DNA from: JAWLHK01 sp041690355 [NCBI: bacterium]
GTDB taxonomy: Bacteria; J088; JAWLBW01
DNA length: 64,000 nucleotides
Assembly: GCA_041690355.1 (NCBI GenBank)
Contig: JAWLHK010000001.1
Coordinates: 248,001 to 312,000, forward strand
Direction: 5' to 3'
Made by a program: the position numbers and the translations under genes. Below, in pieces: positions 59,952 through 64,000 of the stretch (its first letter is position 1; every line of letters starts with the position of its first letter). Under the pieces are notes generated by a model. It had not been told where the DNA came from. It was given only the letters and a program-made list of their open reading frames with translations, and did no database searches.

Positions 59952-61685
59952 TCAGGACTGTTCGACGAAGCACTTGAGCTTCTTGCTGCGGCTCGGGTGC
60001 AGCAACTTCTTGAGCGCCTTGGCTTCAATCTGGCGGATGCGCTCGCGCGTGACCGCAAAGTCGCTCCCCACCTCTTCGAGCGTGTGGTCGCTCCCCTCGC
60101 CGATGCCGAAGCGCAGGCGCAACACGCGCTCTTCCTTCGGCGAGAGCGTGGCGAGCACCTTGCGGGTCTGCTCAGAGAGGTCGCCGTTGATGATCGACTC
60201 GACCGGGGTCAGCGTGTTCTTGTCTTCGATGAAATCCCCCAGGTTGCTCTCCTCGTCGTCGGCCACCGGGGTCTCGAGCGAGATCGGCTCCTTCGAGATG
60301 CGCAGCACCTTGCGCACCTTCTCTTCGGAGATCTCCATGCGCACTCCGATTTCCTCCGGAGTCGGTTCGCGGCCGAGCTCCTGGGTGAGAAAGCGCTGCG
60401 TGCGCACGACCTTGTTGATCGTCTCGATCATGTGGACCGGAATGCGGATCGTGCGCGCCTGGTCGGCAATGGAGCGCGTGATCGCCTGGCGGATCCACCA
60501 CGTCGCGTAGGTGGAAAACTTGTAGCCGCGGCGGTACTCGAACTTCTCGACCGCCTTCATGAGCCCGATGTTCCCCTCCTGGATGAGATCGAGGAACTGG
60601 AGGCCGCGGTTCGTGTACTTCTTGGCGATCGAGACCACGAGTCGCAGGTTCGCCTCGGTGAGCTGCTTACGGGCACGGTCCATGCGCACCTTGCCCTTGC
60701 GCACCTGGTCGATGGCTTGCTTGAGCTGATTGACCGAGACCTCGGCCTGCTCGACTTCGCGACGGATGCGCTCGATGGCCCCGTAGGCGCGCTTGTCGTA
60801 CCGGTCGCCCCCCTTGAGCTTGAGCAGCGTCTTCTTCGGCACCGTGCCCGGGCCGAAGCCGTCGTCGAGCTTGCGCGCCCGGATGTAGTCGCGAAGAATC
60901 GCCTCGGCACGCTCGATACGGGCCAGCGAATCGAAGAGCGAGCGGATGAACCCCTGCTCGAACTCGGGCGAGATCGACAGGTCGTCGATGGTCTTGAGGA
61001 TCTTCTCGCGCAGCTCCTGATCCTGCGCGCGCAGGGTTTCGCGCTGCCTGGCCGGCGTGGTCGCCTTGAGCAGCTTGCGCGAGATGTCGCGGCGCTTGTC
61101 GGTCAAATCGACGAGCGTGTCCATGTGCTTGAGCAGGCGCCGCTTCTCCTTGACCTCGTCCCACTTCTGCTCGGGATTGTAGTCGTTGGTGAATTTGCGG
61201 GCCGAGAGCTTGCCGGCGCGCATCTGATCGCCGAGGGCCGTGATGAGGCGGATCGTGCCGGGCAGGCCATAGATGGCCACACGCTGCAGCTCGCGCCCCT
61301 CTTCGAGGCGCTTGGCGATTTCGATTTCGTCTTCGCGCTTGAGCAGGCTCACGCTCCCCATCTCGGTGAGGTACATGCGCACCGTGTCGTTGGCCTGCTG
61401 CGAATCGAACTCGTCGCCGGGCTCCTCGTCGGCGTCCTCCTCTTCTTCGTGGTCGTCGATCGCGCCCACCGAGAAATCGGGAGTCTCGCCCTCGGGCCGG
61501 CGCGGCGCGGCGCCGAAGAGGTCGGTCATGTCGTCGCCCGGTTCTTCGTCGGCAAGCAGGGCGACTTCTTCGTAACTGAGATAGCCTTCGCCCGATTTGG
61601 CGCTCGCGCGCCCCCGCCGGCGTCCGGCGGCTTTGTTCGGGGTGGGCTGGTCCGTGCTCTTACTGGTCTTGCTCCTGGTAGACAT
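59952..61685 (-). CDS. rpoD: Primary sigma factor RpoD (sigma70)
   Basis: 577 aa. An acidic N-terminal region 1.1 (residues ~1-95, [18 protein letters not shown]), region 1.2 ([28 protein letters not shown] in parts), a non-conserved insert, region 2 ([40 protein letters not shown]), region 3 and region 4 with the [20 protein letters not shown]. It directs recognition of TTGACA/TATAAT promoters. GAGGAGG before the ATG. Third gene of the yqeY-dnaG-rpoD macromolecular-synthesis cluster. Confidence 0.97.
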   Translation of the reverse strand: MSTRSKTSKSTDQPTPNKAAGRRRGRASAKSGEGYLSYEEVALLADEEPGDDMTDLFGAAPRRPEGETPDFSVGAIDDHEEEEDADEEPGDEFDSQQANDTVRMYLTEMGSVSLLKREDEIEIAKRLEEGRELQRVAIYGLPGTIRLITALGDQMRAGKLSARKFTNDYNPEQKWDEVKEKRRLLKHMDTLVDLTDKRRDISRKLLKATTPARQRETLRAQDQELREKILKTIDDLSISPEFEQGFIRSLFDSLARIERAEAILRDYIRARKLDDGFGPGTVPKKTLLKLKGGDRYDKRAYGAIERIRREVEQAEVSVNQLKQAIDQVRKGKVRMDRARKQLTEANLRLVVSIAKKYTNRGLQFLDLIQEGNIGLMKAVEKFEYRRGYKFSTYATWWIRQAITRSIADQARTIRIPVHMIETINKVVRTQRFLTQELGREPTPEEIGVRMEISEEKVRKVLRISKEPISLETPVADDEESNLGDFIEDKNTLTPVESIINGDLSEQTRKVLATLSPKEERVLRLRFGIGEGSDHTLEEVGSDFAVTRERIRQIEAKALKKLLHPSRSKKLKCFVEQS

Positions 61686-61785
61686 TCACGTCCTCCTCAA
61701 GCTGAACGCTGCGTGCCCCACGCAACGCACGGAATCATTCGACGGACGAATCTGGGCCTGCGGAACCGTCGAATCAAGTAGCGAA

Positions 61786-63603
61786 TCAATGAATCCGGGA
61801 CAGCGTCGCCAGCGATCGCTCGCCGCGCCGCAATGACTCCCGGATGTGCTGAAGGCGGATGACCTCCTGGGTGATGGATTCGACCTCGGGCCCTTCGAGC
61901 CCGATGAGCGAAAGTTTCATATCCCGCACCCGCTCTTCGATATGGCGCACAAAAAGCAACGACAGCGCATCCAGCAGACTGCCGTGAGCGACCTCCTCAT
62001 GCTGTTCGCTGCCGGTCAAGCCGTCGACCAGCAGGCGGTTGATGAACCCTCCGAGCTCTTCGTCGGCATACAGGGCGTCGGGCACCTCGCGGGCCTGATC
62101 GTCTGCCCCCGGATCCCACTCGAGCAGGATCGAGGCGGCGCGCCGCAGAAGCGGATCGGAAAACTTGTCGACGAAGCGCAGGTCGCGGAACGTCGGGATG
62201 AGTTTCGGGTAATGCAGAAGAAGTTTGACGACCATGACTTCTTCCTGGGGAAAACGGGCCAGCGTCGAGAGCTGCGCCGCCGGGGCCTCGACCCGCGGAC
62301 GCTCACGCGAGGCCTGCACGAGCCGGCTCGCGATCTGATGGCGCAGATTGCCCTCGTCGAACTGCGAGCGCTCGGCCACCTTCTTGAGGTAGAGCGAGCG
62401 CTCGAACGGATCGCGCAGCCGCGCAACGGTATCGAGTGCGTGGCGCACCCAGCCGGCCACACCGGGGGCGTCCTTGGGGGCCTTGTCCCAGGCGCGGTTG
62501 AGAAAGTAGCCGACGAGCGGTTCGGCGTTCTTCAGCCGTTCGCGCAGGGCGTCGCCGCCGTGGCGCAGGACGAAATCATCGGGATCGAGGTTGTCTTCGA
62601 GACGCACCATGCGCGCCGGAATGCCGACCTCGAGCACAAGATCGACGGCGCGCTCGGCGGCCTTTTCACCCGCATTGTCGCCGTCGAATAGAAAAACCGC
62701 CGACGAGGCGTAGCGCTGCACGAGGTCGAGGTGTTCGCGCGTGAGGGCCGTGCCGAGCGGCGCGACGACGTTGCGGATCCCCGCCTGCCAGAGCGCGATG
62801 ACGTCGACGTAACCCTCGACGAAGACGACGTAGCCTTCGCGCCCGATGGCGGGAATCGCTTCGGACAGCCCGTAGAGGGTCTGCCCCTTCTTGAAGAGCG
62901 CCGTTTCGGGGGAATTCAGGTATTTCGGCGTTTCGTCGCCGAGGGCCCGCCCGCCGAAGCCGACGACATGGCCGCGCGTGTCCCGGATGGGGAAGACGAT
63001 GCGGTTGCGGAACATGTCGTAGTAGTCGTGCTTCTTGACGATGAGCCCGAGCTCGGCCGCCATGGCCAGATCGGCCCCCTTCTTGCGCAGAAATTCGACG
63101 AGCGTCGTCCACTGGTTCGGGGCGTAGCCGATCTGAAAGGCGGCGACAGCCGCTTCTTCGAGCCTGCGTTTTTCAAGGTAGGCCCGGGCCTCGGCGGCCG
63201 ACTGCTGCGATTTACGCAGGATCTGGTGATAGAACTGGGCGACGAGATCCTGCAGGTCTTCGAGCCGGCGCTTCTTCTCACGCCGCTTCTCCCAGTCGGG
63301 GCTGACCGTGCGCTCGGGCAGCGCCACGCCGGCCTCGCGGGCCAGCTCTTCGAGGGCCTCGGGAAAGCTGAGGCCGCGGATCTTCATCAGAAAGCCCAGC
63401 GCGTCGCCGTTGGCCTGGCAGCCGAAGCAGTAGAAGACCCCTTTGGCTTCGTTGACCGAGAAGCTGGGGCTCTTTTCGGTATGAAACGGGCAGAGACCGA
63501 CGAGATTCTTCCCTCCGCGACGCAGCGTCGTGTACCGCCCCACGAGGGTGGCGATGTTCACGCGACGCTTGACTTCGTCGATGATGGAGGGATCGACAAT
63601 CAC
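61786..63603 (-). CDS. dnaG: DNA primase DnaG
   Basis: 605 aa. N-terminal zinc ribbon with C38, H41, C59 and C62 (LCPFHTEKSPSFSV, FYCFGC), the RNA-polymerase core and TOPRIM domain (VFVEGYVDVIALWQAG, FLFDGDNAGEKAA, LDPDDFVLRHGGDAL) and a helicase-binding C-terminal helical domain. Makes RNA primers for replication. The GTG start overlaps the yqeY stop (GTGA). 100 bp before rpoD, where the gap includes an imperfect CGACGG/CCGTCG dyad. Confidence 0.97.
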   Translation of the reverse strand: MIVDPSIIDEVKRRVNIATLVGRYTTLRRGGKNLVGLCPFHTEKSPSFSVNEAKGVFYCFGCQANGDALGFLMKIRGLSFPEALEELAREAGVALPERTVSPDWEKRREKKRRLEDLQDLVAQFYHQILRKSQQSAAEARAYLEKRRLEEAAVAAFQIGYAPNQWTTLVEFLRKKGADLAMAAELGLIVKKHDYYDMFRNRIVFPIRDTRGHVVGFGGRALGDETPKYLNSPETALFKKGQTLYGLSEAIPAIGREGYVVFVEGYVDVIALWQAGIRNVVAPLGTALTREHLDLVQRYASSAVFLFDGDNAGEKAAERAVDLVLEVGIPARMVRLEDNLDPDDFVLRHGGDALRERLKNAEPLVGYFLNRAWDKAPKDAPGVAGWVRHALDTVARLRDPFERSLYLKKVAERSQFDEGNLRHQIASRLVQASRERPRVEAPAAQLSTLARFPQEEVMVVKLLLHYPKLIPTFRDLRFVDKFSDPLLRRAASILLEWDPGADDQAREVPDALYADEELGGFINRLLVDGLTGSEQHEEVAHGSLLDALSLLFVRHIEERVRDMKLSLIGLEGPEVESITQEVIRLQHIRESLRRGERSLATLSRIH

Positions 63604-64000
63604 TTCGCGGCCCCCGCCAGTCTCTCGCGCACCCGTGCGCTCACGATCTTGCCGTCGGCGCGCCCCTTCACGTGGGGCATGAGCGCCGCCATGACCTTGC
63701 CCATGTCGCCGGGCGAGGCGGCTCCGCTTTCTGCGACGGCCCGCTCGATCAGGCCGTCGAGCTCTTCGGTCGACAGCTGCGCGGGCATGTACTGTTCGAT
63801 GACGGCCAGCTCACTCTTCTCGCGCTCGGCGACGTCGTCGCGCCCGGCCGCCTCGGCCTCGGCGATGGCGTCGCGGCGCTTCTTGATGATGGAGCTCAGG
63901 GCGTCGACCGTCTCCTCTTCGGTGAGCGGGGCGCGCTTGTCGATTTCGCGGTTCTTCAGCTCGGCGAGCACCATGCGCACGGTGGTCAGGGCCACCGCGT
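63600..64000 (-). CDS. yqeY: GatB/YqeY domain protein, 5'-truncated by window edge
   Basis: At least 133 codons. The GatB/YqeY domain is recognisable: LTTVRMVLAELKNREIDKRAPLTEEE in two parts, IIKKRRDAIAEAEAAGRDDVAEREKSE, VIEQYMPAQLSTEEL, GDMGKVMAALMPHVKGRADGKIVS. Homologues start about 20 residues earlier (the KAMKAKDxxRLxTLR region), and the frame stays open to the edge, so the true start is beyond the window. YqeY relates to the tRNA-binding tail of GatB; its function is uncertain. Overlaps dnaG by GTGA. Confidence 0.93.
   Translation of the reverse strand, partial: AVALTTVRMVLAELKNREIDKRAPLTEEETVDALSSIIKKRRDAIAEAEAAGRDDVAEREKSELAVIEQYMPAQLSTEELDGLIERAVAESGAASPGDMGKVMAALMPHVKGRADGKIVSARVRERLAGAAK

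Overview
The window looks like a contiguous chromosomal stretch of a Gram-negative, high-G+C bacterium (about two-thirds G+C by eye). Outer-membrane logic is clear: LolA, an alginate-export-type porin and at least eight predicted lipoproteins. DUF4215 cysteine repeats, RCC1-type propeller lipoproteins and Ig/cadherin-like surface proteins are typical of Myxococcota and related former Deltaproteobacteria, so I favour such a lineage without being able to prove it. Core genes (yqeY-dnaG-rpoD, ftsK, lolA, truD, fumC, pckA, speA, fur) show this is a chromosome, not a plasmid or phage. No rRNA, tRNA, CRISPR, transposase or integrase gene was seen.

Layout. 1-0.9 kb: end of a eukaryote-type UMP-CMP kinase-like gene. 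1.4-7.5 kb: a DUF4215 lipoprotein, a TetR regulator with a perfect 18-bp palindromic operator, and a divergent large Ig-like lipoprotein. 7.7-8.9 kb: a class II Fic protein. 9.0-27.4 kb: a denitrification block consisting of a CRP/FNR-type regulator, an NnrS-like protein and DUF2249 protein (divergent), nirK-cytochrome c fusion, nirV, a SCO protein, a porin, then norCBQD on the other strand and a divergent nnrS. It covers nitrite to NO to N2O; no nar, nap or nos gene is present. The block is interrupted at 9.75-15.33 kb by an insert encoding three lipoproteins (one of 868 aa, two seven-repeat RCC1 paralogues). The insert is bounded and split by three copies of the 3' end of the CRP-type gene.

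27.4-43.4 kb: mixed metabolism, with an MpaB-type oxygenase, DUF1538 transporter-like protein with a PII protein, Ca2+-type P-ATPase, GMC oxidoreductase, an operon (unknown protein, truD, alpha/beta hydrolase, fumC), a TPR membrane protein and a bile-acid-type symporter. 43.8-50.1 kb: ftsK, a small membrane protein, lolA, yajQ, an SRPBCC protein and a lipoprotein pair. 50.2-54.8 kb: pckA, then fur and a cytochrome c-FTR1 iron permease under a Fur box. 54.9-59.6 kb: a subtilase-like remnant, speA, and a second lipoprotein pair. 59.9-64 kb: rpoD-dnaG-yqeY.

Two genome-wide habits stand out. First, intergenic spaces carry tandem heptanucleotide repeats of at least six sequence families, often arranged as the same composite mosaic and often supplying stop codons, C-terminal tails or a start codon. 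Second, many genes have a -10-like hexamer only 6-8 bases before the start codon and no Shine-Dalgarno, suggesting leaderless mRNAs. Four ATGAY-N4-GTCAY palindromes in the denitrification block sit about 41.5 bp from plausible starts and are the likely sites of the local CRP/FNR regulator.
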